From: Streptomyces bluensis
GTDB taxonomy: Bacteria; Actinomycetota; Actinomycetes; Streptomycetales; Streptomycetaceae
Direction: 5' to 3'
DNA length: 64,000 nt
Assembly (NCBI RefSeq): GCF_014650715.1
Contig: NZ_BMVM01000001.1
Span: 186,001 to 250,000, forward strand
Positions 51,140-59,898 of this stretch are shown piece after piece; the first letter of the stretch is position 1, and every line of letters begins with the position of its first letter. The position numbers and the translations under genes are program-made. The notes below the pieces were generated by a model, which worked only from the letters and a program-made list of their open reading frames with translations, was not told the DNA's origin and ran no database searches.

Positions 51140-52039
51140 TCAGGCGCCGGGGGCCCGCCGCTCTGCCAGCGATCTGGTGAGAGAGAGGAACGCCCGTGCA
51201 CCCGGCGTGAGGTGAGCGGGCAGGCTGACCATCGCCACGTGGAGGTGAGCGGTCGGCTCGATCGGGGCCACCACCGCTCCGCAGCGGCGGGCCAGCCGGG
51301 TCCAGGACGACGGGAGGACGGCGACCCCGACACCGGTCAGGACCAGCGGCAGGATCGACGTGCGGTGGTCGACGATCGTCACGATCTCCGTGCCGGTGCC
51401 CCCCGCGGTGATGTCGTCGACGATCTGGCGCATCAGGCTGCCGGTGCGCGACGCGATGAGTTTCTGTCCGGCCAGGTCCTCGGGCCGGACGGTGACGTCG
51501 TCCTCGATCGTCCCGCCGGGCGCGGCGACGACCACGAAGGGCTGGTCCTCGACGTGCAGGACGTCAAGGGCGTTCGGATGGACAGGAGTTGCGCTGCCGA
51601 GCAGGCCCAGTTCGCAGGCACCGCTGCGGACCAGGGAGATCACCTCGTCGGGGGTGAAGGCGGCGTGCGTGCTGACGGTCACGGACGGGTGCAGCGCGGC
51701 GAAGCGGTGGATGAGGGTGGTGAGGGGTTCGATGCCGGGCGAGGGCATGGTGGCGACCTCGACCGTGCCGCCGTGGAGTCCCGCGAGGGCAGCGGCGGTG
51801 TCGCGTACGGCGGCCAGGTCGCGCAGTACGCGCCGGCTCGGCTCCAGCAGTTCCTGGCCCGCCTCGCTCAGGACGACACCCCGGCCCACCCGGTGGAAGA
51901 GGGCCACCCCGAGATCCGCCTCCAGGTTCGCCATGGCCTGGGACAGCGAGGGCTGGGCCACGTGAAGGGCGGCGGCGGCCCTGCTGAAGCCGCCGTGGTC
52001 GACGATGGCCAGGAAGTACTCCAGTTGCCGGGCGTCCAC
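51140..52039 (-). CDS. LysR family transcriptional regulator of the tartrate module
   Basis: A 299-residue LysR-type regulator: N-terminal winged HTH ('LEYFLAIVDHGGFSRAAAALHVAQPSLSQAMANLEADLGV') and a two-lobed substrate-binding domain from about residue 90 ('VEVATMPSPGIEPLTTLIHRF', 'ELGLLGSA', 'LVLTGVGVAVLPSSW'). GTG start with GGGGAGG upstream. It sits between tartrate dehydrogenase and the glycerate kinase/transporter operon, both of which carry the same T-N11-A box, so it is the likely regulator of both, with tartrate or a related acid as inducer. A weaker half-site pair (AGGC-N7-GCCT) precedes its own start. Confidence 0.9.
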   Translation of the reverse strand: MDARQLEYFLAIVDHGGFSRAAAALHVAQPSLSQAMANLEADLGVALFHRVGRGVVLSEAGQELLEPSRRVLRDLAAVRDTAAALAGLHGGTVEVATMPSPGIEPLTTLIHRFAALHPSVTVSTHAAFTPDEVISLVRSGACELGLLGSATPVHPNALDVLHVEDQPFVVVAAPGGTIEDDVTVRPEDLAGQKLIASRTGSLMRQIVDDITAGGTGTEIVTIVDHRTSILPLVLTGVGVAVLPSSWTRLARRCGAVVAPIEPTAHLHVAMVSLPAHLTPGARAFLSLTRSLAERRAPGA

Positions 52040-52081
52040 GGCACCTCCCCGCTGTGTGCTGGTACGACAGGCGCAGCGAGC

Positions 52082-53233
52082 CTACCTGCTGGTTTCCGTT
52101 CCTCCGCGTTCGATCCAGCGGTCGGCGAGGGTCCGCCCGCACTGGGCGAGCAGGTGTGCGGACAGGGCGCTGTCCCGCGCACAGTCCTGGTCGGTCAGGT
52201 CCGTCAGGGCTTGGACGGAACGGAAGTGGGCGGCGGTTCGGTCCTCGGGCAGGGTGCAGCGGCCGGCCACCGCGTGCACCGCCACGCCCAGTCGACGGGC
52301 CCGCCGGGCGAGTGCGACCGGCAGTTTGCCCGACAGGGACTGCTCGTCGAGGCTGCCTTCGCCGGTCACGACGAAGTCGCTCGCGGCCAGCAGGTCATCA
52401 GCTCCGAGCAGGGCGAGGAAGTAGTCGGCGCCCGAGCACACGCGCCCGCCGAGCAGCATCCCGGCGTACCCCAAGCCGCCGGCTGCCCCCGCACCGGGGG
52501 CGTCGGCACAGCGTGCCGCCTCCGTGACTCCCCCCGCCTCCAGTCGCCGTACGAACCCGGCGAGGGCGTCGTCCAGTTCCCTCACCTCGCTTTCGGTCGC
52601 CCCCTTCTGGGGGCCGTAGACGGCGGCCGTGCCCGTCGGCCCGAGCAGCGGATTGTCCACATCGGTGGCGAGGACGAGATCGACTCCCGTCAGAGCAGCG
52701 CGGGCCTCGGCGAGATCGGCCATGCGGAGGTCGGCCAGTCCTCCGCCGCCTGGACCGATCGGTGAGCCGTCCTCCCGGGTCAGCAGCGCGCCGAGGGACT
52801 GGAGCATCCCGGCGCCTCCGTCGGTGGTGGCGACCCCGCCGAGCGCGAGGACGATCGTGTCCGCCCCGCCTGCGAGTGCGTACCGGACGGCCTGTCCGAT
52901 GCCCCGGCTGGTGGCCGTGAGCGGCGCCTTGTGACCGCCCTGCAAGATGCCGAGTCCGCAGACGGCCGCCGCCTCGATGAGGACGGTACGGCCGTGCACC
53001 GCGACCTCCGCCGTCACGGGCCGACCGGTCGGCCCGGTCACCGTGAGCTTCTCGGGGCTGAACCGGCCCGCGCAGGCCGCGGCCACGCTCCCCTCTCCCC
53101 CGTCCGCCAGCGCGAGGCGGTCGACCCTGGTCCGGGGGGCGGCTTCCAGCAGCCCGCGTTCCAGCGCGCGTGCCACCTCGTCAGCGCTGAGCGAGCCCTT
53201 GAACTTGTCCGGGGCGATGAGCACGGACACCAT
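52082..53233 (-). CDS. Glycerate kinase (GlxK/GarK family)
   Basis: A 383-residue glycerate kinase of the type I family that phosphorylates D-glycerate to 2-phosphoglycerate. The N-terminus 'VLIAPDKFKGSLSADEVA' and 'LADGGEGSV', 'ALGGVATTDGGAGMLQSLGA', 'DVDNPLLGPTGTAAVYGPQKGA' and 'VVTGEGSLDEQSLSGKLP' are all family signatures. ATG at 53233 overlaps the transporter stop by one base, so it is co-translated. It takes glycerate produced by tartrate dehydrogenase into central metabolism. C-terminus extends about ten residues past the usual end (ERGGTETSR). Confidence 0.92.
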   Translation of the reverse strand: MVSVLIAPDKFKGSLSADEVARALERGLLEAAPRTRVDRLALADGGEGSVAAACAGRFSPEKLTVTGPTGRPVTAEVAVHGRTVLIEAAAVCGLGILQGGHKAPLTATSRGIGQAVRYALAGGADTIVLALGGVATTDGGAGMLQSLGALLTREDGSPIGPGGGGLADLRMADLAEARAALTGVDLVLATDVDNPLLGPTGTAAVYGPQKGATESEVRELDDALAGFVRRLEAGGVTEAARCADAPGAGAAGGLGYAGMLLGGRVCSGADYFLALLGADDLLAASDFVVTGEGSLDEQSLSGKLPVALARRARRLGVAVHAVAGRCTLPEDRTAAHFRSVQALTDLTDQDCARDSALSAHLLAQCGRTLADRWIERGGTETSR

Positions 53234-54627
53234 CAGGGCGTCACCTCGGCGGTGTGCGGGGGGCCGGAGGCGGCGACCGGCCGGACGTCTTCCGCATCCG
53301 TTGCCAGGGGCGGCTCGCCCGCCGTGCCGGCCAGTACCTCGCGGGCCCTCGCCAGGTCCAGGCCGTTCTCCCACTTCGCCACGACCAGGGTGGCCACCGC
53401 GTTGCCGTAGAAATTCACCAGCGCCCGGCACTCCGACATGAACTTGTCGATGCCGAAGATGAGCATGATGCCCGCGGCCGGAACCGAACCGACCGTCGAC
53501 AGCGTCGCGGTGAGCGCGATGAAGCCACCGCCGGCGACGCCCGCCGCTCCCTTCGACGTCAGCAACATGACGGCCAGCAGCCCGAGTTGCTGGCCCAGAG
53601 ACAGCGATGTATCGGTGGCCTGGGCGATGTAGAGGGTGGCCAGGGAGAGGTAGATGGCCGCCCCGTCGAGGTTGAAGCTGTAGCCGGTCGGCACGACCAG
53701 GCCGACGGTGGAGCGCTCCGCGCCCATGAACTGCAGCTTGCGCATGAGGCCGGGCAGCGCGGGCTCGGCCGTGGACGTGCCCAGGATCAGCCAGAACTCC
53801 TCCTTGAAGTAGCGGAAGAGCTGGAAGACGTTCAGCCGCACGTACAGGCCGAGCACACCGCCGAGCACTACCACCACGAACAGCGCGGAGGTGACGTAGA
53901 AGAGGACGATCAGCGAGCCGAGGCTGGTGAGCGTGGACAGGCCGAACTTCCCGATGGCGTACGACATCGCGCCGAAGGCGCCCAGAGGTGCGGCCTTCAT
54001 GATGAAGGACAGGACCTTGAAGACGACCTCGGTCAGGCGTCCGACGGCGGCGATGATCGGCTCGCCAGTCTTCCCGACCATCTTGATCGCGATGCCGAAG
54101 ACCACCGCCAGGAAGATGACCTGAAGGATGTTCCCCTCGACGAACGGGCCGAAGAAACTGTTCGGCACGATCCCCGTCAGGAACTCCCACCAGTGCTGGT
54201 GCTCTCCCTGAGATATGTACTGAGTGGCGTCCCCGGACGTCTTGAGGGCCGCCGGGTCGGCGTGCACACCGTCGCCGAGGCGGAAGATGTTGACCGCGAC
54301 CAGCCCGGACAGCAGAGCGACCAGCGTGCCGACCTGGAAGTAGGCGAGCGCCTTGACGCCGGTGCGGCCGACCTTCTTCAGGTCCGCGACTCCGGCGATG
54401 CCGCCGATGATCGTCAGGAAGACGATCGGGCCGATCAGCATCTTCATCGCGGTGATGAACGTCGTGCCGATCGGCTCCATGTCGGTCGCGAGATCCGGCC
54501 GGCGCCAGCCCAGCACGATGCCGATCACGATCGCCACCAGCACCTGGACGTACAACTGCCGGTACCACGGCGTCGCCCCGATACGCGCGGCCCGCTCGGC
54601 TCGTCCGCCGCCTGGGGTATGCGTCAT
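53233..54627 (-). CDS. dctA: Dicarboxylate:cation symporter (DctA/DAACS family)
   Basis: A 464-residue symporter of the dicarboxylate/amino acid:cation family with about eight helices and two re-entrant hairpins. Conserved elements are 'TTFITAMKMLIGPIVFLTIIGGIAG', the serine-rich hairpin region 'LILGTSTAEPALPGLMRKL', 'PTGYSFNLDGAAIYLSLATLYIAQA' and 'TSKGAAGVAGGGFIALTATL', with 'NFYGNAVATLVVAKWE' near the end. It imports C4-dicarboxylates; in this setting tartrate is the probable substrate. GGGAGG precedes the ATG. The LysR box at 54737-54751 is 110 bases upstream. Confidence 0.92.
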   Translation of the reverse strand: MTHTPGGGRAERAARIGATPWYRQLYVQVLVAIVIGIVLGWRRPDLATDMEPIGTTFITAMKMLIGPIVFLTIIGGIAGVADLKKVGRTGVKALAYFQVGTLVALLSGLVAVNIFRLGDGVHADPAALKTSGDATQYISQGEHQHWWEFLTGIVPNSFFGPFVEGNILQVIFLAVVFGIAIKMVGKTGEPIIAAVGRLTEVVFKVLSFIMKAAPLGAFGAMSYAIGKFGLSTLTSLGSLIVLFYVTSALFVVVVLGGVLGLYVRLNVFQLFRYFKEEFWLILGTSTAEPALPGLMRKLQFMGAERSTVGLVVPTGYSFNLDGAAIYLSLATLYIAQATDTSLSLGQQLGLLAVMLLTSKGAAGVAGGGFIALTATLSTVGSVPAAGIMLIFGIDKFMSECRALVNFYGNAVATLVVAKWENGLDLARAREVLAGTAGEPPLATDAEDVRPVAASGPPHTAEVTP

Positions 54628-54736
54628 TGCAGCCTCCCTGATCGCGCGCCACCGAGCCCGATCGGTGCGCGCCAGCTTGCGCCACAGTGAACCGGGCCAC
54701 ACGTCACGGGTCCACGACCAAAAATCGATGCCCTGT

Positions 54737-54751
54737 ATAGGCCGGGCCTAT
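54737..54751. promoter_or_regulatory. LysR T-N11-A box upstream of dctA-glycerate kinase operon
   Basis: ATAGGC-CGG-GCCTAT is a perfect 6+6 inverted repeat that contains the LysR consensus T-N11-A. It shares TATAGGC-N3-GCC-N-ATCGG with the site upstream of tartrate dehydrogenase. The remainder of the 290-base spacer up to the tetR stop holds no gene that I can support. Confidence 0.6.
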
Positions 54752-54920
54752 CGGTACCGGCGCAGGGTGAGACGCCGCTCCCCGAGGACCGCCGGAGTCT
54801 CGCGCATCCTGGGGCGAGTCACGCGCGGCTGTGGTGGTGCTGGGCGGGTTCATCGTGCAGCAGGCAATGTTCGACGACAGGACACATCACGTCACCCTGT
54901 GGACCGACGTTTCCTCTGAG

Positions 54921-55613
54921 TCAATCGCCCGACTCGGGCGCCGCGACGCCCGGCGGACCGGGACGGAGCATGGCCTGGTAGAGGGCCTCATGCTCGGGTG
55001 AGGCGGGCAGGGGGCCGCGGGTCGGGGTCTCGAAGGACTGGATCAGCAGGGCGACGACGCGCCGCCAGGCGTCGGGTGCGGCGCCGCCGGTGGCGTTGAC
55101 GACGCCGGCGTTGGCCATGTGCACCAGCACCAGGTCCGAAGGGTCGAAGTCCTCACGCAGGCGGCCGGTTGCCTTGGCGCGGCCGATGAGCTCGACCATG
55201 CCCTCGTACGCTTCGTTGCGACAGTGCTCCAGGGCCTTGGCAGCGGGGAACGTCGTGGTCAGCACGTCGGCGAAGCCGTAGTCGGCGGCCTGCATCGCGC
55301 AGGCGGTCTCGACGTAGCCGACGAAGCCGTGCCAGGGGTCGGGATCGTCGAGGGCGGCGGTGACCGCGTCGGCGTAGGCGGTCATGCGGTCGATGAAGAC
55401 GGCGTCGACCAACTCCGCCTTGCTGGGGAAGCGCCGGAACATGGTGGCGATCCCCACCCCTGCCTCGCGGGCCACGGACGCCATGGAGGCATTGAGGCCG
55501 TCCCGTGCGAAGACCGTGCGCGCGGCGGCGACGATCCGTTCCCGGTTGCGCTCGGCGTCACTGCGCAAGGGTTGAGCGGCAGGGGCGTCGGGATGCTGGT
55601 CGCCAGGGGTCAT
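54921..55613 (-). CDS. TetR family transcriptional regulator
   Basis: A 230-residue TetR-type repressor. The HTH spans residues 20-65 ('RERIVAAARTVFARDGLNASMASVAREAGVGIATMFRRFPSKAELV'), followed by an all-helical ligand domain. It is divergent from a short-chain dehydrogenase-like gene, and three copies of a 14-base palindrome lie between them. On its own strand TAGACT (55626-55621) is seven bases before the ATG, so the mRNA is probably leaderless, and the nearest palindrome sits between this -10 and the -35 region, fitting autorepression. Confidence 0.9.
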   Translation of the reverse strand: MTPGDQHPDAPAAQPLRSDAERNRERIVAAARTVFARDGLNASMASVAREAGVGIATMFRRFPSKAELVDAVFIDRMTAYADAVTAALDDPDPWHGFVGYVETACAMQAADYGFADVLTTTFPAAKALEHCRNEAYEGMVELIGRAKATGRLREDFDPSDLVLVHMANAGVVNATGGAAPDAWRRVVALLIQSFETPTRGPLPASPEHEALYQAMLRPGPPGVAAPESGD

Positions 55614-55632
55614 ACCGGCCAGTCTAGCAACC

Positions 55633-55718
55633 GGATTGCCCTATCCAGTTTTGGTGGTACGGTTGGGCGCAGCGAAGCGGAATGCCCTATCCGGATCTTG
55701 AATTGGATAGGCCTTTCC
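55633..55718. promoter_or_regulatory. Three TetR-type operators
   Basis: GGATTGCCCTATCC (55633-55646), GGAATGCCCTATCC (55679-55692) and GGATAGGCCTTTCC (55705-55718, inverted) share the form GGAWWGSCCTWTCC. The third is nearly a perfect palindrome. They occupy the tetR/SDR divergent promoter region with starts 46 and 26 bases apart. Confidence 0.65.
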
Positions 55719-55760
55719 GGATGCTCCCGTCTTCTTGTCCGCCTTACGAAAAGGATCACT

Positions 55761-56438
55761 GTGACCAGCATCGCCATCATCGGGGCCGGCCCTCAGCTCG
55801 GCCTGGCCATCGCTCGCACCTTCGGCTCCCAGGGCTTCGATGTCGCCCTGATCTCCCGCAACCGCGAGAAGCTCGACACCCTCGTGGGCAAACTCGCCGC
55901 GGAGGGCATCGACGCCACCGCCTTCCCCGCGGACGTCCTCGACCGTGACGCCCTCAGCAAGGCACTCCAGGACGCCGCCGCGAAGTTCGGCGGCATCGAC
56001 GTCCTGGAGTACTCCCCGGTCGGGACGCTCGGCACCACCGTTCTGACCACTCCCGCCGAGACCGAACCGGCTCATGTCCAACATGAGATCGAATTCCAGC
56101 TCTACGGGGCCATCACCGCCACCCGGGCAGTGCTGCCCGCGATGCGGCAGGCCGGCTCGGGCACCCTGCTCTACACCACCGGCGCCGGCTCCATCGACCC
56201 CGTGCCGCAGGTCGGCAACGTCAACGCCGCCGCCGCGGCGCTCCGCAACTGGGTGATCAACCTGCACAAGGAGCTGGACGGCACCGGGATCCAGGCCGCC
56301 CACGTCGGCATCGACGTCTCGATCGGTATCCCGGCCGTTCCCGGTTTCCCGACGACCCAGCCCGAGGAGATCTCCCCCATCTACTGGGATCTGCACACCA
56401 CCAAGCGCGACCGGGCCGAAATCGTCTTCAGCCTCTAG
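55761..56438 (+). CDS. SDR-fold protein lacking the catalytic YxxxK
   Basis: A 225-residue short-chain dehydrogenase-like protein. The coenzyme-binding region is normal (GAGPQLGLAIA at 8-18, then SRNREKL with a basic residue favouring NADP), and the Ser-containing strand is 'LLYTTGAGSI'. But where SDR enzymes have Tyr-x-x-x-Lys, this protein has 'GNVNAAAAALRNW' with neither residue, so classical dehydrogenase chemistry is unlikely. GTG at 55761 follows AAAAGGA. It is divergent from the TetR gene and under three operators. It may be a sensor, a binding protein, or use a different mechanism. Confidence 0.8.
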   Translation: MTSIAIIGAGPQLGLAIARTFGSQGFDVALISRNREKLDTLVGKLAAEGIDATAFPADVLDRDALSKALQDAAAKFGGIDVLEYSPVGTLGTTVLTTPAETEPAHVQHEIEFQLYGAITATRAVLPAMRQAGSGTLLYTTGAGSIDPVPQVGNVNAAAAALRNWVINLHKELDGTGIQAAHVGIDVSIGIPAVPGFPTTQPEEISPIYWDLHTTKRDRAEIVFSL

Positions 56439-56539
56439 AGCAGCCGGCCCCGCCCTGCTTGGTCGAAGCCGGAGCGCGCCGCCGCGATCGACCACCGCGG
56501 CGGCTCCCTCCGTCCTCGCCCCCTGTTGAGGAGGATTTC

Positions 56540-57313
56540 ATGACCTACGCGTACGACGCCGAGATCACCCCCTGGCTCGAAATGCTCCCGAACGGACCGT
56601 TCGCGGATGTCCGTGAACGGCGCGCCATAGGTGAGGCAGCCGTCCGCAACGGACTGCCGTCCTACGAGCCGGACGTCGCGATCAGCACCCGCGACGTCAC
56701 CGTCCCCGGGCCCGAGGGCGCACCCGACGTCATGGTCCGCGTCTACGCGCCCGCCGGGCACGGTCGTGGTCTCCGTCGAGTACCGCCTCGCCCCGGAGAA
56801 CCCCTTCCCCGCCGGGCTGGAGGACTGCTACGCGGCCCTGACGTGGGACCGCGAAGTCGGCGAGCGAACTGGGCATCGACCCCGACCGACTCGGCATCGC
56901 CGGGGAGAGCGCGGGGGGGCGGCCTCGCCGCCGCGGTGACCCTCCTCGCGCGCGACCGCGGCGGACCCGCGCTCTGCTTCCAGTACCTGGGGGTCGCCGA
57001 ACTCGACGACCGTCTCCAGACACCGTCGATGCGGGACTACGACGACGTCCCGCTGTGGAACAGCCGTGCCACCGAGGTCAGTTGGGACTGCTACCTCGGC
57101 GAGGGCCGTCGGGGCACCACCGACGTCTCCCCCTACGCCGCACCCTCCCGCGTCCAGGACCTGTCCGGGCTGCCGCCCGCGTTCGTCATCGCCTGCCAGT
57201 ACGACGCGTTCCGCGACGAGGACATCGACTACGCCCAGCGCCTCGCCCACGCCGACGTCCCCACCGAACTCGCCCTCTACCCCGGCGTCCTGCACGGAGG
57301 CATCGAGAAATAA
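56540..57313 (+). pseudogene. Decayed alpha/beta-hydrolase (esterase)
   Basis: Remains of a hormone-sensitive-lipase-type esterase of normally about 310 residues. The start is intact (ATG after GAGGAGGA) and reads to 'VRVYAPAG' near 56757. There the region with the HGGG oxyanion motif is missing and the match continues in a second frame as '[19 protein letters not shown]' (to about 56850), then in a third as '[18 protein letters not shown]' with the nucleophile Ser, then after a run of seven G (56913-56919) back in the first frame ('[11 protein letters not shown]...'). The end 'LYPGVLHGGIEK' is cut short. Deletion plus at least two shifts make function unlikely. Confidence 0.8.
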
Positions 57314-57352
57314 CCACGACCGTCGCCGTCACGGCACGGCGTCGGGGATGTG

Positions 57353-58240
57353 TCAGTACCGGCCCCGCCAGGAGCAGGCGGCCGTTCCCCTGACCGGTTC
57401 GGGGATGGTGAGCACGGCACCGGAGGCCGCGGTCGGGTCGGGCACCCCGTGGCGGGCCGTGGTGACGTAGAGGCGGGTGTCGGTGGGGTGCAGGCACACC
57501 GACGTGGGGTGCGGGGCGGGGACGCTCAGGGTGTGGAGCAGGTGGCCGTCGGGGTGGTAACGGCGTATCGCGGCGGCGCCCCACATCGCGACCCACAGGC
57601 AGCCCTCCTCGTCGACGGTCATTCCGTCGGGGCTCCCTTCGTCGCCGCCCAGGCGGACGAAGCTCTCCGGGCCGCCGGACAGGTCGCCCGAGACCGGATC
57701 GACACAGCAGCGGAGGATGGTGCCGGCGGCCGAGTCGGCGAGGTACATGGTCGTGCCGTCGGCGCTGAAGGCGGGCCCGTTGGCGATCGTCAGCCCGTCG
57801 AGGACGCGTACGACCGTGCCGTCGGGGTCGGTTCGGTAGAGCGAGCCCGCGCCCCGGGTGCCGTCGTAGGCCATGCTGCCCGCCCAGAAGCGGCCGGCCG
57901 GGTCGGCGACGCCGTCGTTCATCCGGCTGGGGACGGGGGTGTGGTCCTCGGGGCGGTCCAGCCACTCCAGCGCGCCGTCGGCGGTGAGCAACGCGACGCC
58001 GGTGCCCGCGGCGGCGATCCACACGTCCGGTTCGTCGCTCACCGGGGCGACGGCGCCCAACGGAACGTCGAGCCGGGCCAGTCGGCGCGGGGCCGAGGGA
58101 CCGGTGCCGTCGCGCAGTTCGTAGAACCGGCCGGCGAGGATGCCGACGTACACATACCGGCCGTCGGCCCAGCGGCCGCCCTCGGCAAGTTCGTACCCTC
58201 CGTCCACAACGACCGTGACGGGCGCTGTCGTGAATGTCAT
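57353..58240 (-). CDS. SMP-30/gluconolactonase-like lactonase
   Basis: A 295-residue six-bladed beta-propeller lactonase of the SMP-30/GNL/LRE family. Metal-ligand motifs are 'AEGGRWADG' (Glu), 'RMNDGVADPAGRFWAGSM' (Asn-Asp), and 'ANGPAFSADGTTMYLADS' and 'GSPDGMTVDEEGCLWVAMW' (Asn, Asp). It follows the sugar kinase in the D-galactonate operon with an 17-base spacer and probably hydrolyses galactono-lactone, linking D-galactose oxidation to the galactonate route. GGAGAGG precedes the ATG. The esterase pseudogene ends 40 bases away on the opposite strand. Confidence 0.88.
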   Translation of the reverse strand: MTFTTAPVTVVVDGGYELAEGGRWADGRYVYVGILAGRFYELRDGTGPSAPRRLARLDVPLGAVAPVSDEPDVWIAAAGTGVALLTADGALEWLDRPEDHTPVPSRMNDGVADPAGRFWAGSMAYDGTRGAGSLYRTDPDGTVVRVLDGLTIANGPAFSADGTTMYLADSAAGTILRCCVDPVSGDLSGGPESFVRLGGDEGSPDGMTVDEEGCLWVAMWGAAAIRRYHPDGHLLHTLSVPAPHPTSVCLHPTDTRLYVTTARHGVPDPTAASGAVLTIPEPVRGTAACSWRGRY

Positions 58241-58257
58241 GAGTCGCCTCTCCTCGG

Positions 58258-59229
58258 TCAGCGGACGGTCGTGCCGTCGGGTTCGTCGAGCAGTCCGAGT
58301 TCGTCGCGCGTGGGGAGCCCTTCCCAGTCGCCCCGGGTGGCGACCGCGAAGGCCGCGGTGGTCACGGCCCGGTGCAGACGGGCCGGGACGTCCGCGCCGT
58401 CGAGGAGTCCGGACAGGTATCCGGCCACGAAGGCGTCACCCGCGCCGACCAGGTCGACGGCGTCGACCTGCCGCGCGGCGCGGTCGGCTGTTCCGCCGGC
58501 GGTGACGACCGTCGCGCCGTGTGCACCGCGTTTGACGATCACCTCTTGGATGCCCGCGTCCAACAGGCTCTTCACGGCCTCCGATTCACCTGCCTCGGGC
58601 CGTTGCAGCACCAGGGGCAACTCGTCCTCGGAGGCGACGAGCAGGTGGGTGTGGGCCAGCAGCGGCCGGAGGGCGGCGCGGGCGCGATCGGCTGCCCACA
58701 GTCTGGAGCGGTAGTTGATGTCGAGGCATACGGTGATGCCGGCGTCGCGGGCGGCCGTGGCGGCGGCCAGGACGGTCTCGGCCGCCGACGGACCGAGCGC
58801 CGGGGTGATGCCGGTCAGGTGCAGGACGCGGGATCCGGAGGCCAGCGCGGGCAGTACGTCGGCCGGTGTGACGGCCGAACCCGCCGAACCGGCGCGGCAG
58901 TAACTGACGCGGGTCAGTGTGCCCAGGCGGGGTTCGGTCAGCAGCAGTCCCGTGGGCCGTCCGGCGTCGTCGGTGGCCGCGTGGCTGATGTCGATCCCCT
59001 CGGCGCGCAGGGTGCGCAGTACCAGGGCACCGAGTTCGTCGGCGCCGACCCGGCCCGCCCAGCGCACCCGGTGCCCGAGCCGGGCGAGGCCGATGGCGAC
59101 GTTGGACTCGGCTCCCGCCACGGAGAGGCCGAGACTGCCGCCCATCCGCAGGGCGCCGTGGGCACGCAGCGCCGCCATCGTCTCGCCGAAGGTCACCACC
59201 TCGGGCGGCCCCTGGCGGTCCGCGCTCAC
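58258..59229 (-). CDS. dgoK: 2-dehydro-3-deoxy-sugar-acid kinase (PfkB family)
   Basis: A 323-residue PfkB/ribokinase-fold kinase. Motifs are 'GGSLGLSVAGAESNVAIGLARLG' for sugar binding and the C-terminal 'DLVGAGDAFVAGYLSGLL' with the catalytic Asp. It resembles 2-keto-3-deoxygluconate kinases; in this operon the substrate should be 2-keto-3-deoxy-galactonate, which is different from the E. coli DgoK fold, so the symbol refers to pathway role only. GTG start overlaps the aldolase stop (GTGA). Confidence 0.86.
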   Translation of the reverse strand: MSADRQGPPEVVTFGETMAALRAHGALRMGGSLGLSVAGAESNVAIGLARLGHRVRWAGRVGADELGALVLRTLRAEGIDISHAATDDAGRPTGLLLTEPRLGTLTRVSYCRAGSAGSAVTPADVLPALASGSRVLHLTGITPALGPSAAETVLAAATAARDAGITVCLDINYRSRLWAADRARAALRPLLAHTHLLVASEDELPLVLQRPEAGESEAVKSLLDAGIQEVIVKRGAHGATVVTAGGTADRAARQVDAVDLVGAGDAFVAGYLSGLLDGADVPARLHRAVTTAAFAVATRGDWEGLPTRDELGLLDEPDGTTVR

Positions 59230-59846
59230 GGCGTGTCTCCGGCGGCCACCGTGCGGAACTCGGCCGCCCGGACGCGCAGCTGGTCCAGGTCGCCGCCGTC
59301 GGCCGCGTCGCCGACGAGCGGTGAGCCGACGCCGACAGCGAGGGCGCCCCGGGCCAGGTAGTCGCGGGCGGCCGGCGCGTCCACTCCCCCGACGGGCACG
59401 AAGGGCACCTCGGGGAAGGGGTCGCGCAGGGCCCGCAGGTAGCCGGGGCCTCCGACGGAGCCGGGGAAGAGTTTGACCGCGTCGGCGCCGCGTGCGAGGG
59501 CGGCTTCGATCTCGCTCGGTGTCAGGGCGCCCATCAGCAGGGGCACGCCGTACGGCGCCAGTTCGTCGACCAGTGCCGGGGTGACAAGGTACGACGCCCC
59601 GGCATCGATCGCGCGGGCCGCGTCCGCCGCGGAGCGCACCGTGCCGGCGCCGAGGAGGGCGTCGGGGCCGAGCGCGGCGCGGGCCTGCCTGATCACGGTC
59701 AGGGCGTCGGCGGTGGTCAGCGATATCTCGACGACGGCGATGCCCTCTTCTACGAGGGTGTGCACGGTGCGCAGGGCGGCGACGGGGTCCTTGCCCCGTA
59801 CGATCGCCAACAGGCGGTGGCGTCGGAGGGATTCCACCAGGTTCAT
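59226..59846 (-). CDS. dgoA: 2-dehydro-3-deoxy-6-phosphogalactonate aldolase
   Basis: A 206-residue class I aldolase of the KDPG/KHG family. Active-site residues are E40 in 'VVEISLTT', the 'LLGAGTV' strand, and the Schiff-base lysine K125 in 'DAVKLFPG', followed by the phosphate-binding 'PVGGV' and 'GVGSPLV'. With the dehydratase and kinase on either side, it is assigned to cleavage of KDPGal to pyruvate and glyceraldehyde 3-phosphate. The kinase start overlaps its stop. KDPG (gluconate) specificity cannot be excluded by sequence alone. Confidence 0.9.
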   Translation of the reverse strand: MNLVESLRRHRLLAIVRGKDPVAALRTVHTLVEEGIAVVEISLTTADALTVIRQARAALGPDALLGAGTVRSAADAARAIDAGASYLVTPALVDELAPYGVPLLMGALTPSEIEAALARGADAVKLFPGSVGGPGYLRALRDPFPEVPFVPVGGVDAPAARDYLARGALAVGVGSPLVGDAADGGDLDQLRVRAAEFRTVAAGDTP

Positions 59847-59898
59847 GGGAGCGGGCTCTCCTTGCGGGTTCGGTTCAGGGGCGGCGGCTGCGCGGCGG

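Noticed and set aside
56459..57313. A full-length alpha/beta-hydrolase gene read in one frame
   Set aside because: The single frame loses the oxyanion-hole and nucleophile regions, which appear in the other two frames. It is therefore called a pseudogene.
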